A program made the position numbers and the translations under genes. Below, piece after piece: positions 8,001 to 17,362 of a stretch of 17,868 nucleotides of DNA (the stretch's first letter is position 1; every line of letters begins with the position of its first letter). Origin of the DNA: Mansonella perstans (Eukaryota; Nematoda; Chromadorea; Rhabditida; Onchocercidae); NCBI GenBank assembly GCA_037074765.1, contig JBAMDO010000456.1, positions 1 through 17,868 of the forward strand. The letters run 5' to 3'. Below the pieces are notes generated by a model. It was given only the letters and a program-made list of their open reading frames with translations. It had not been told where the DNA came from and did no database searches.

Positions 8001-8858
8001 AAGTGGATAAGTAGGCAAGAATGGAAAAGAAAAATTTTAAAAATTGAGAATTTCAGATTGCATAAAAATTTCAATTCCAAATCATTCGGTATTATGTGCC
8101 ATTTTCTCTTAGATGTTTTTTCTTTTTCTTTCTGTTTTTTTCTTCTTGTATGTTTCATTTTTTACAGATTAAATTATATTAATATAATTTTCGCATATCT
8201 CCAAATATTCTTGTGTTTTCCCATTACTTTCACATCTTTACTTGTTTCGGAAAACAAACAAGTAACAAGTGCTGTAAACGGAGTTTTTCTTTTTCCTGTT
8301 GTACGATATCATATGATAATGCTTTATATAAGTAAAGGAAATTTGTATTTGTGTTTTTTCTTGCATATATGCAACTTATTTTAGGTAATTTAACTCATTT
8401 TGAAAATTTCAAAAGCTAAGTATACGTTGAATGTGTTAAATCATGTTAAATTAATCAATTGAACTGTTAAATGATTTTTGCAGTTTTGAAAGGTTATCCA
8501 AGAATATGAAAAATTTGGTCAGGGGATCTGAAGTATGCGCTGGGAAATGTTGTTCGGTTTTTTTTAATATCTAAAGGGATGGAAGTGGTAGTTTCTGGAT
8601 TAAATTATTTTTTGTACTTATATAGGAATGCAATTATTTTAGTTTCATATGTTTTTCTGTATTGGAGGAAACTGGAGAATTGAGTGGAACAAATTCATAT
8701 AATCGTCTAAATCATCTGAATGTTTGATTATCATTATTTAATGGGTATTTCGCATTTGTAAAGTGATTGTAAACGGTACAATTGGAGGGGTAAAAGTGGT
8801 GGCACTGGCAGGATGTACAAAAAAGGATGATGATGGTAGCAAAAACTTTCGCGCATAG

Positions 8859-9181
8859 CTAATTCTGTCACTTCTGCGCTTTTAGTATCGTTTGAAAATT
8901 GTTACTCAAGCGTGAAATAACGTTCGCGGTACATTCACCCTTGTCAGTTGCATTTATATATACATATAATGCTCTTGACTACTGTTGAATTTGGAACGGC
9001 TTGCAAATATGCTTCCAGTCGGATATTATCATTGTCGTGGTCATGCTTCTAAATGTTATCAAATTATTATTATCATTATTATCAATCCACTGTCGTAGTA
9101 ACGTGTCAAAAAAGCAGTCAAGAGAAATAAGGATAAAGAGTAACAGAGTATGAGGAGAGCTAATAAGAGTAGTAGCATTGG
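8859..9181. other. Intergenic, mildly GC-enriched, no gene
   Basis: Around 8845-9050 CpG and GC are higher than nearby. GCGCA (8851-8855) and TGCGC (8875-8879) form a small inverted repeat. A TATA-like run (TTATATATACATATAA) lies at about 8954-8969. Together these could be a regulatory patch, but no downstream gene is evident. Confidence 0.35.
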
Positions 9182-9182
9182 T

Positions 9183-9225
9183 TGATAATGGTGATGATAA
9201 GCGGTGATAATGATGATGATGATGG
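9183..9225 (+). promoter_or_regulatory. Triple TGATAA cluster followed by (GAT)n
   Basis: TGATAA occurs at 9183-9188, 9195-9200 and 9205-9210, followed by a TGATGATGATGATGG repeat to 9225. This could be a GATA-factor response element or simply a degenerate GAT trinucleotide microsatellite. The interruptions favour an old repeat. Confidence 0.35.
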
Positions 9226-9448
9226 AAAAGGATGGGTTTGTGTGTTATCCGAAATGCACAAAATAATTTTGAAACAAATCAAACTTCATTCAAATCAGTT
9301 TAATTAAAATTACTTTAATTAATTGATTGATTAAGAATTCTCTAATTTAAGAATGTTCATTAATTAAATGTATTTAATCGCGATGAAAAATTTTTTAAAA
9401 ATTAATAGAGTCATAACGGTAGGAGTTATTTGATAACTGTTTAGTATC

Positions 9449-9470
9449 ATATATATATATATATATATAT
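9449..9470. repeat. (AT)11 microsatellite
   Basis: Eleven perfect AT units, bounded by C at 9448 and G at 9471. Confidence 0.95.
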
Positions 9471-9603
9471 GTTTGAAAATTTTTTCTGTTCATACCTTTA
9501 ATTAAAAGTTAATTAAACGAGAAATAAAAAAGTTGGATGAAAGCAAAAATAACGGAATCATGGATTTTTAAAATATTTAATTAAAAAGTCATAATGGACA
9601 GGG

Positions 9604-9623
9604 GCAATTAATTGCAATTAATT
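9604..9623. repeat. Two exact tandem copies of GCAATTAATT
   Basis: The 10-base unit repeats once without change (9604-9613, 9614-9623). Each unit holds an AATTAATT homeodomain-like core, so the pair could bind two homeodomain proteins one helical turn apart. The function is inferred. Confidence 0.6.
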
Positions 9624-9805
9624 ACAAAAATAACAAAAACAAATAAAAAATGAGATTTTTAGTTTACAATTGTTAAGAATAAAAAGAAATGAGTGAACAA
9701 ATTTTTTTGATGTTTTTAGATTATTAATTAGTTGAAATTCATTATATGCTTTTGATTACAAATGGAGAAAATCATTAATAAATCGCTTTATCAATGGAAC
9801 GGCAT

Positions 9806-9817
9806 CCCTCCACAGGG
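9806..9817. repeat. GC-rich mini-hairpin CCCTCCACAGGG, copy 1
   Basis: CCCT pairs with AGGG around CCAC, and the flanking T and A add a fifth pair. A sister copy, CCCTCCGCAGGG, lies at 14763-14774, differing by a single transition. Two such GC-rich 12-mers are conspicuous in AT-rich DNA. Confidence 0.6.
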
Positions 9818-10745
9818 AAAATGAGATAAGTGATATTTTTAATTTAAAATGTTTCAATTCTATAATTGCTGTATTCGATTTTATAATTACCATATTTGTA
9901 TTTACCTTTAGATTTCTCCTTTATTTTTTATATTTGAAAACTGAAAAATAGGATAAATAATGGAAATTTAATAGTAAAAATTATAATTATCAATTTTATT
10001 GTTTCATTATTTCAATTCCAAGCCAATCACTCTTTATGATAAATTTGATTTTTTTCCATTTCTTTAAATTTTGTTTCATTGCTTTTTATCAAAAGAAGAA
10101 TAAATGAAACGAATCATTGATTTGCATTTTAGGATGAAGACAGAAAGAAAGAGGAAGAGGAAAAAAAAGGAAATGTATAATATGAAGTATTATTGATTAT
10201 ATAAATACAAAATATAATTATAAAAGTATGGAACATGATTCATATCATTTTTTATATAAAAATTTTTGCCGAAATTCTTTTTTTCAGTCATTTTATGAAT
10301 TAATTAGTATAATAATTCATCAATTTATTAATGTTTTTTAAAATTTATTTTATATTTAAAATTAATTATATTTATTTTTCTTTTTAATAAATTTAAAGCA
10401 TTGATAAATCATTCCATAATAGTTTATTTAGCAATGAAATGCAGAAAGAAACTGAAGGAAAATGATTTTAAATGATTACAATTTAGTATGGATTATCCAT
10501 TAAATGATTCAGGTTTACTCAACTTTTCTTGACCGTTCACTAATTGATCCTCGATCGGATCATATCAAGGCAACATGATGGCGCTATCTTCTCTTTCTTC
10601 CTTATATTTATTTGTATATCCTATATATGTATATATTCGTTCTATCGTTAAGGAAACGAAAGGTAAAGGCTTGAAATGTTTGAATGAAAGCTTAACAGGG
10701 TTAGTTGAAAAGGAAAATGGTATGACGCGGCGAAAAACGCATAGC

Positions 10746-10766
10746 CATCACCATCATCATCATCAT
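10746..10766 (+). repeat. (CAT)n-type repeat, seven CAY triplets
   Basis: Seven consecutive CAT/CAC triplets would encode seven His in the + frame opening at ATG 10575. The enclosing 75-codon frame is otherwise unremarkable, and I treat this as a microsatellite. Confidence 0.8.
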
Positions 10767-10845
10767 TTGCGGTATCTTTTTTATATTCCACTTCAAGTTT
10801 AACATCTCACTTATTCAAGGGTACTTTTGAAGCAGTCCGTATATT

Positions 10846-10901
10846 ACAACAATAATAATAATAATAACAACAATAACAACAAGCAACAACAACAGCAACA
10901 A
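10846..10901 (+). repeat. Interrupted AAT/AAC/CAA trinucleotide repeat
   Basis: From 10848 the triplets read as eleven AAY codons, one AAG, then six CAA/CAG, which would give Asn and Gln tracts ended by TAA 12 bases later. It is in the same frame as the upstream His-codon repeat, separated from it by the TAA at 10800-10802. Mixed AAT/AAC and CAA/CAG use resembles coding low-complexity DNA, but no splice sites tie it to a gene. Confidence 0.8.
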
Positions 10902-11740
10902 ATGGTCTCCTTTTAAAATTCCTCAATAATAGGCCTATTCATTTCAGGTTTTTCGTTCCATTCCATCTTTCCTCATTTTTCCTTTGCCTTTTGTCTCCTC
11001 TACATCTTTTTAGAACGTTTTTCAATTATCATTGCTTTCTTGCAACCGAAAATAGATGGTGAACTGGATGATGATTTTTTTCCACTAGAAAAGAAAAAAA
11101 ATTTCACGCAGCTGTTAAAAAAATTTTTCCAAAAAAAATAATCGATAAATTTTTGCAATAAAGTAAAATTTTACTCAAAATTATTGGAAGAAGTACAAAA
11201 AAAATTTTACAGTATGAAATTCATCAAATTGTTCATTTCTTTCAGTGCAAATTTCTAATTATTTAAAGTTTAAAAAAAAGTGTAAACAATTTTTTTTGTT
11301 GACATTTTCGCTTCTTTTCTAAAATTCTCTTGATCATTATATTGTATTTATAATTCTCTTTTCTAATTCATAGAAAAAGGCTGTCATTATGAAATTTTAT
11401 TTTATAATTGTATTTGCCAAATATTCAAGTTAAAGAAATGAGAGAAATTCAAATGATTTTTTCTTTTGAAATCATTTTTTTTTTATTTGAAACAACAATT
11501 CAAATTATATGGAAAATATAAATGAAATATAAGGATTTTTTTTCTTTTTTGTTTATTTCCAATAAATAGAAAAAAAAGCTGCTGAAGAAACAACGATGGT
11601 TTGAACTTTTTAAAAAAATTTAAATCAAATTCGATAATACTGTTATTTAGCTAATTTTACACCTTTCCATGCATTTTTTGACATTCTTAAATATTGTTAC
11701 AATCTATAATGCAATCGTCTATTTCAACTTTTCGGCTTGC
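10902..11740. other. AT-rich intergenic stretch
   Basis: No gene or repeat supported beyond short A and T runs. Confidence 0.6.
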
Positions 11741-11850
11741 TTTTTCTATGTGCTGTTGTTACAATGCAACGTGCCATGTGACAACGTAACAATACGTGCG
11801 TGGAAATAAGTGTCGTTGTAAATGTCACTGGGCCATTCAGTGATTTCGTT
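11741..11850. promoter_or_regulatory. GC-enriched patch with ACGTG cores and inverted repeats
   Basis: ACGTG occurs at 11769-11773 and TACGTGCG at 11793-11800, which fits the HIF/bHLH-PAS core RCGTG (established). Two mutually exclusive stems are visible: TTGTTAC (11756-11762) with GTAACAA (11786-11792), and ACAACG (11781-11786) with CGTTGT (11814-11819). The latter is flanked by GTGAC (11778-11782, sharing AC with that arm) and GTCAC (11824-11828). It could be an enhancer or a structured RNA. No known RNA family is recognised. Confidence 0.3.
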
Positions 11851-13257
11851 TTGTTATATTAGATCGATATAATTTTGATCTTAAAACGAAAAATTTTTCT
11901 CGATAATTTAGAAGAAATTGAAAGTTTCTGTTTGAAACAATTAGTGAAATAAAAGAAAAAGAAAAATTGTATAATTAGTGAAAGAAAAATTTGATAGAAA
12001 AGGGAAGAAATAGAAAAAGGAGGAGAAAGAGAGAATGATGGAAAATAAATGAAATAATTGAATTTTCCTTTTTTCTTTCTTCTTTTGTAATTATTTTAAT
12101 ATAATATTTTTCGCATTCTTTTGTTCCTCTCTTTTCTCAAACAGTGAAAAGGAAAGAAATTATTGAATTTTGTCGAAAAAACGAAACATTAATGTCTCCT
12201 TTGTTTGAACAATCTTTGACTTTAACATAACTATATTTAAGCAAAGCATTTTTATTTCTTTTAATTCTTATTGTTTTATGACAGATAATTATTGCACATC
12301 TTAAAAATGATATGACTATCATTGCTACAATAATAGTTATATCTTTATTGTTCTAATAAATATATCTACACATATAGCATAAGTATAAGTATATCTCCAC
12401 AAGTTTGAATTTGAACTAAGTTAATAAAAAATACAAATTTTCTTAAATTTTTGTAAAAATACAACACACATACACATATTTACTGTTGTGTTTGACAATA
12501 GCAACAGAGTGTTATTGAGAGAGTAAAAAGTGAAGGGATGAATTTTTTTTTTGCAATTTTTCAACTTTCCGAATGATTTACAAATTGAAATAGCAATGCG
12601 ATCATTGCAGACGATCTTTTGCCTTCTTCATTTTAAAATTATTTTTTGTAATATTTCAATTAGCGATTAAAAAAAAAGAAATGAAATAAGGAAAAAAAGA
12701 TAAAATAAGGTTTTCGTGCAGTTTTAAATTTGGCAAATTCTCAAACTGATTTTTTATTTATTTATTTTGCTATTTCAATTCTCAATCCTTTCTTCCAAAT
12801 TTGTAAAAAAGCGCAAATTTCAAATATTAATTTTGAATTTAAATTTGTAAATTGTATACACGATTTGTCTTCTATTCGGCAGTATTATTTGTGAAATTTG
12901 GATGCTTTGGAAAGATGACTAAATGTGATGGTAGTCAGTTTAACTAACAATGATTTCATGCTTACTCATGACTTAGATCTATTTGAGAAAAGGATAAGAA
13001 ATCATTTGATGCTGTTCGTGAAGCATGGCTTTTTCTGCTGCATTATTATTACCAGTTATTGATTAATTAATTAATTATCGAATACAGTCACATATCATGT
13101 TGTGTTAATAAAAGCCATATACTATACATATATTTAAGCTTATTTAATTCACGGAAAAATTAAATAATGATAACGCTGATGATTAATAAAACAATTGACA
13201 ATAAGAAACAATAATAGTAATCAAAAATTATAATAAAGATAAAGCGGAAGTAGAGTG
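11851..13257. other. AT-rich intergenic stretch
   Basis: No gene recognised. A small stem CTGTTG/CAACAG is at 12483-12507. A-rich and T-rich blocks alternate. Nothing else supported. Confidence 0.6.
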
Positions 13258-13337
13258 ACCGAAAAAAGTTACATTTCTTGAATGTATGATTATGGAAAAA
13301 GTAAGAGCAGCGAAAAAAACCGAAAAGTTAACATTTC
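13258..13337 (+). repeat. Imperfect direct repeat ACCGAAAAAAGTTACATTTC
   Basis: Copy 1 (13258-13277) and copy 2 (13319-13337, ACCGAAAAGTTAACATTTC) differ by small indels in the A run and around GTTA. A reverse-oriented ACTTTTTTTTCGG follows copy 2. The second copy and the inverted piece lie in the small open frame at 13282-13470. Confidence 0.5.
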
Positions 13338-13470
13338 ACTTTTTTTTCGGCAATTTCTTTCGATGAAATGCAGTTACCTTTTATACCCTGGTGTACGTAC
13401 ATATGTATCAATTCATGTTAAATATTTGGGGAAAAAAGAAAAGAATTTCCACCGATTAGAAACTTTATAA
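13282..13470 (+). CDS. Possible 62-residue small protein, unknown
   Basis: This open frame starts at ATG 13282 and ends in TAA at 13468-13470. Its predicted product begins MYDYGKSKSSEKNRK and is basic with mixed composition, including a central FFRQFLSMKCSYLLYPGVRT segment. There is no signal peptide and no motif that I recognise. A canonical AATAAA (13484-13489) lies 14 bases after the stop, which would suit a very short 3' UTR. Against it, there is no SL-type trans-splice acceptor just upstream, no visible promoter, and chance open frames of this length are expected in 18 kb of DNA. I consider it a weak candidate only. Confidence 0.12.
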   Translation: MYDYGKSKSSEKNRKVNISLFFRQFLSMKCSYLLYPGVRTYVSIHVKYLGKKEKNFHRLETL

Positions 13471-13489
13471 CTTTTTCCTTTCAAATAAA

Positions 13490-14469
13490 CAGTATTTTTA
13501 TGTTTGCTACAAAATACCGTAAATATTAATGAATGAAGAAAATGATGAAAGGACTTTATATGGTAGAAAGGAAAGCTAAAAGGAAAATTAAAAATTTACT
13601 TTCGAAATTTTGATTTAAATAAGATGTTTATAAATTAATATTTTGATACGAATAATGCATTAAAAACATATTTCCAAAATTTGACATGGCTTCAAAAATC
13701 AGTGATTTTCGATAATCAAAGTAAGGAACTTAATAATTGAATATTTGAATTTAAATGTGACAAAAACCTAATTACATTTTCAAACTTTGAAATCGAAATC
13801 ATATCATAACACAATTATTGGTTAATTGTATTGCAACATTTGCTAATCGATTAGGATTACTTTGAATAATGACAATCATTCATTAAGTATTGTTTTAACA
13901 AAATACATTTCAAATTATCTTTGGAATAATTAAGCAAATAAATGTTAAATTTTTATTAAAAATAAAAATGTTAAGAATACTTCTTTATATCCAAATTTGA
14001 ATGTAATAAATGAATTATCGAACAAAACTTACTGAAGAAAGAAAATGTATTCAGAAAAAATGCATTGTATGGCCTTTGAACTTTGATTAAGAAAACAAAA
14101 GTAAAAAGGGATTTGATTATGCAAGTCAAAAGAAAAAGGCGTCATCAAAATGCATCATCAAAAACAATGATTGAAGAAAGGAAATAAAGTTAAAATCTGA
14201 AAAGTACATAAGTGAAAGTTCAAAATGAATGATTTACATGTGCAACTTTGAGAAGGTATATCAATAATTCATTTTTTTTTAAATAAAAATCTTACTGTCA
14301 ATTCTGATTCTTTTATTAATAATTCTGATATTTATTCGGGTTCTTATGTGTGATGGAATTTTGATATTAATTTATGTAAATTTCGAAATAATTTCAGTAA
14401 AATTATGACAATAGTTCGGATTAATTTAAATTACATTAAGAAACAAATAGAAAAAGATTTTTGAAAATT
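13490..14469. other. AT-rich intergenic stretch
   Basis: No gene, RNA gene or repeat that I can support. Confidence 0.6.
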
Positions 14470-14541
14470 TTGCTACTTTTCAACAAACTATTGTATTTTT
14501 TCAACAAAAAGAAAATATAATTAATTTTTGAAAAGTAACAA
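14470..14541. repeat. Long-armed hairpin, about 72 bases
   Basis: TTGCTACTTTTCAA (14470-14483) pairs with TTGAAAAGTAACAA (14528-14541) with a single C/A mismatch. Inside, TATTTTTTC (14494-14502) pairs with GAAAATATA (14511-14519) with one mismatch, leaving an 8-base loop. The overall size and stem-internal loop-stem shape fit a pre-miRNA, but the arms are very AT-rich and no known miRNA seed is recognised. Confidence 0.5.
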
Positions 14542-14762
14542 TTTATGGAAACAAAAAACTTTTTTTTATTATTATGCGTTATCATTGTGGTATAAGAGAG
14601 AGAAAAGAATAAAGATAAAAAAGGAAACAGCAGGTGGTGATATTATTATTAATACTATTATTATCCACAAAATAAATTTAGGACAGTCAAATGAAATTAA
14701 ATAAAGAAAGAGATTAGTACTGCTGGATGCTAATATGATGGATTACTTAAGCGACAGTAGCG

Positions 14763-14774
14763 CCCTCCGCAGGG
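14763..14774. repeat. GC-rich mini-hairpin CCCTCCGCAGGG, copy 2
   Basis: This is the sister of 9806-9817. Here the stem extends to 7 pairs (GCGCCCT at 14760-14766 with AGGGTGC at 14771-14777, one G:U). Read on the minus strand, the core plus flank resembles a CTCF-like site (GGAGGGCGCTA). CTCF is reported lost in derived nematodes, so that reading would be surprising. Confidence 0.6.
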
Positions 14775-14806
14775 TGCAATGACTCCTTTCTCATATATTA
14801 CAATCT

Positions 14807-14850
14807 AAAGGTAACCGATAAATCACCGTTGAAAATATTTCGTTACCTTT
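14807..14850. repeat. 9-bp inverted repeat AAAGGTAAC / GTTACCTTT
   Basis: The arms at 14807-14815 and 14842-14850 pair perfectly around 26 bases. A U:G pair extends the stem, and distal AATATA/TATATT pairs are possible. It begins 33 bases after the GC-rich mini-hairpin. It may be a structured RNA element or a chance stem. Confidence 0.5.
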
Positions 14851-16138
14851 GATGATGCAATATATCCATGTTCTTCAAAATAAAGCTATCCTATCTGTAC
14901 ATTTTGGTACTAATTATGTTTGCTATAGAAATTAAATTTTAGATGGAAAGGAATTCTATATCAAATTTAATTACTAAATAATTATCGATATTCATCTGTT
15001 TTTTTATTAAAAGTTAGCATAGGTAAAAGAAAAAACAAAAAACAAACCTAAAAATTTTTTTCCAATTTTTTGATAATATAAAAATTAAAATGGAGCTTAA
15101 AATAAGAGAAAAAGTTGCAAATCAATTTAAGTGCTAGTTCGTTATCGGTAAATATTCAATATTTTTCCTTGCTAAAAGTTTACTAATGGAACAAAAAAAT
15201 GAAAATCTGAAAAAAATTTCTTTTCATTATTTAAAGATTTTCATACTTATTATTACAGTTGTGTTCTGAGGAAAAAAATGATCTAAACCACTGAAATGAA
15301 CTTCATTATTTCCTCTTCATTTGTATTGTCTATATTAAATTAACTTTTGTATGTGTAATTTCTCTTAAAGAGTTCTTATTTTTAGTATTTGAAATCACTT
15401 CGATTATTTTAATTATTTTTTAATTCTAACAAAAAACGTAGAATTTGAACTTTGTACCATCTTAATTTAATGAAAAAAGTAAATTTAATAAATCAAATTT
15501 AATAAATTATCATAAATCATCATGTACAATGCAACACAAATCCTTTCTTTCCTGTTTGACACTGTCACCAATTTATCGTGCAGCCATTAACAAAAATGCT
15601 TTATCAGCAATTTTTAAAACATTTTGTAATAATTCATTGAGTGACATGTCGTGTGAAAGTAATGTAATATTGCTGCATTAAATTGCACATTAGCCAAATT
15701 CATAATTCATTGAAATTGAAAGTATATGGAAATCTTTTGTCAAAATTTATTAATTTAACAATTTTGAAGTGAAATGATTCAGTAAATCTTTCGGTAAACT
15801 TTGCAATAAAAAAGATTTCAAATTTTATTTTATTCCAAAAAAGTTTTGCTATTTTTATCAACAAAAAACTAAACATTATCAGAGTAGATTTTTAAGAAAA
15901 AGATCATTATTCTCATTTAGGATAATGTCAATAATAATTAAATAACATATTTGCTACTTCCTTTATATTATCCACTTTTTTTAAATCCAAAAATGATAAT
16001 AATTAATACTAAAGTTTCGACCAGAAGAACACTGAATATCATGTAATTAATTTTCGAAATTTCATTTTTTTTCATCACAGATATTTTAATTACATTATCA
16101 AATTATTGAATTTATTTAGTTTCGAAACTGAAAAAGGC
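14851..16138. other. AT-rich intergenic stretch
   Basis: No gene recognised. TGTCAC (15563-15568) can pair with GTGACA (15641-15646), with four further pairs after a bulge, enclosing an inner stem (ACAAAAATG with CATTTTGT). This is a weak structured-RNA candidate. Confidence 0.5.
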
Positions 16139-16156
16139 AGAGAGAGAGAGAGAGAG
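16139..16156. repeat. (AG)9 microsatellite
   Basis: Nine perfect AG units followed by CAAGAGAG. GAGA runs also serve as GAGA-factor/EOR-1-type sites (established for other animals). Confidence 0.9.
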
Positions 16157-16187
16157 CAAGAGAGTGAAAAAAGAAGGAAAAAGAGAA

Positions 16188-16213
16188 TGATAAGCGATAA
16201 CATTATCCGATAA
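16188..16213. promoter_or_regulatory. Cluster of four GATA cores
   Basis: GATAA occurs at 16189 and 16196, its complement TTATC at 16203-16207, and GATAA again at 16209-16213, all within 26 bases and 32 bases after the GA repeat. Mixed orientation argues against a simple tandem repeat and fits a GATA-factor element. The target is unknown. Confidence 0.35.
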
Positions 16214-16606
16214 AAATTTGCGCAATGATTTTTCATATTTTTGATTTTCAAAAAGTATGCTATACGACATTATGTGCGTATCCGGTTTATTTAATCAGAA
16301 AATATGAGGAAAAAAGAAAAGACACCCTTTTATAACATCAATTACTATTATTATTCAATTTTACTGTTCACTGAAGCTAACTAAAAAGCTCAATAAATAA
16401 ACCTTTACTTTGTTAATGTCAATTGAATTCATTGATCCATTAAATTTACATAAAAGCATATAGGTTCACATATTCTTAAACTCAAATATCGCAATCAATT
16501 CGCAATTTACAACATACATTTTTCGTGGAAAATGTATTAAAACCATTTCCGGTTTTGACTTCCCATTCAAAAGTTACTTCAGCGGTTAATAACTTTACTA
16601 ATCGAG

Positions 16607-16661
16607 TGAAATGAATAGGGAGAGTTGTTAATATTTTTAAAAAGTTAATTGAATTACTTGT
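16607..16661. repeat. Diverged direct repeat, copy 1
   Basis: Starting TGAAATGAATAGG, this roughly 55-base segment recurs at 16877-16934 with scattered substitutions and small indels (spacing 270 bases). On the minus strand both copies encode a similar peptide (INFLKILTTLPIHF and INFFKISTIVPIHF). The differences are not concentrated at third positions, so a repeat remnant is more likely than a gene pair. Confidence 0.55.
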
Positions 16662-16876
16662 CATTATTTAAGAAATTAATTGAATTTAATACTTATGTAG
16701 AAAAGGATAACTTAATAATAACAAAAAAAAACCAAAAAAAAACGATGACATTTAGCAAAAGAGAAGACGTGCGAAACTTTATAAAATTTGAAACAAATTT
16801 TAACAAATTTAACGAAGTTTCCAATGGAACTATTTCATTGTTATACGTGATGTGTAAGTGTTTTTTTTTTGCATCA

Positions 16877-16934
16877 TGAAATGAATAGGTACAATTGTTG
16901 ATATTTTAAAAAAATTAATATAATTATGCTTGTT
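16877..16934. repeat. Diverged direct repeat, copy 2
   Basis: Second copy of the element at 16607-16661, starting TGAAATGAATAGG. The 215 bases between the copies contain an ATG (16745) opening a frame that runs to a perfect donor-like GTAAGT at 16854. This is described under findings. Confidence 0.55.
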
Positions 16935-16983
16935 AATAAAGTTTCTTTATTTTTAAAATCTTTTATTCCTATTGTCATAGACC

Positions 16984-17001
16984 AAAAAAAAAAAAAAAAA
17001 A
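16984..17001. repeat. Poly-A tract, 18 bases
   Basis: Eighteen consecutive A bases. No element end or target-site duplication is recognised next to it. Confidence 0.85.
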
Positions 17002-17362
17002 GAAAAACAATAATGGAGTCCTCAATTATTATCGGATAATTATCAATTATTCGTTAATTAATGAACGATTACTTTTTGAGGAGTTAACAAATGAGATATT
17101 ATGTTGATGATTACAACAGAAATTAAAATAAATTAACTTTGTCAATCTTTTTATTTTTCGTTTAATTCTTATACTGAAATTTACTACTCAGAAATTTGAT
17201 TTCATCAATGTTCAATTGGTTCGGTTCATATCAGATTTAATTGTGTTCCTTATGAATAATTGCTTGATTTTTCAGATTGAACATTTAATTTTAATGAAAT
17301 CATGCTATAATGATTGTTAAAGTATTAAAATTGTGTAATTACTGCAATGCCATTTTATATTT
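17002..17362. other. AT-rich intergenic stretch
   Basis: No gene. It holds a small stem TCGTT/AACGA (17051-17068) and an acceptor-like TTTTTCAG at 17268-17275 without a convincing following exon. Confidence 0.5.

Larger units (their letters stand above)
9226..10504. other. AT-rich intergenic stretch
   Basis: No gene recognised. It contains many TTAATTA homeodomain-like cores, (AT)11 at 9449-9470, a tandem GCAATTAATT pair at 9604-9623 and a GC-rich mini-hairpin at 9806-9817. A+T is extreme from about 9830 to 10400. Confidence 0.6.

Noticed and set aside
7922..8158. Minus-strand 78-codon frame
   Set aside because: It overlaps the + frame at 8001-8384 and consists of Lys/Arg then Phe/Tyr/His runs typical of AT-rich shadows.
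12137..12322. Minus-strand 61-codon frame
   Set aside because: No motif, no nearby poly(A) signal or splice context that supports it.
14877..14893. ATAAAGCTATCC similar to the start of miR-79 (ATAAAGCTA)
   Set aside because: The match ends after nine bases and no fitting hairpin surrounds it.
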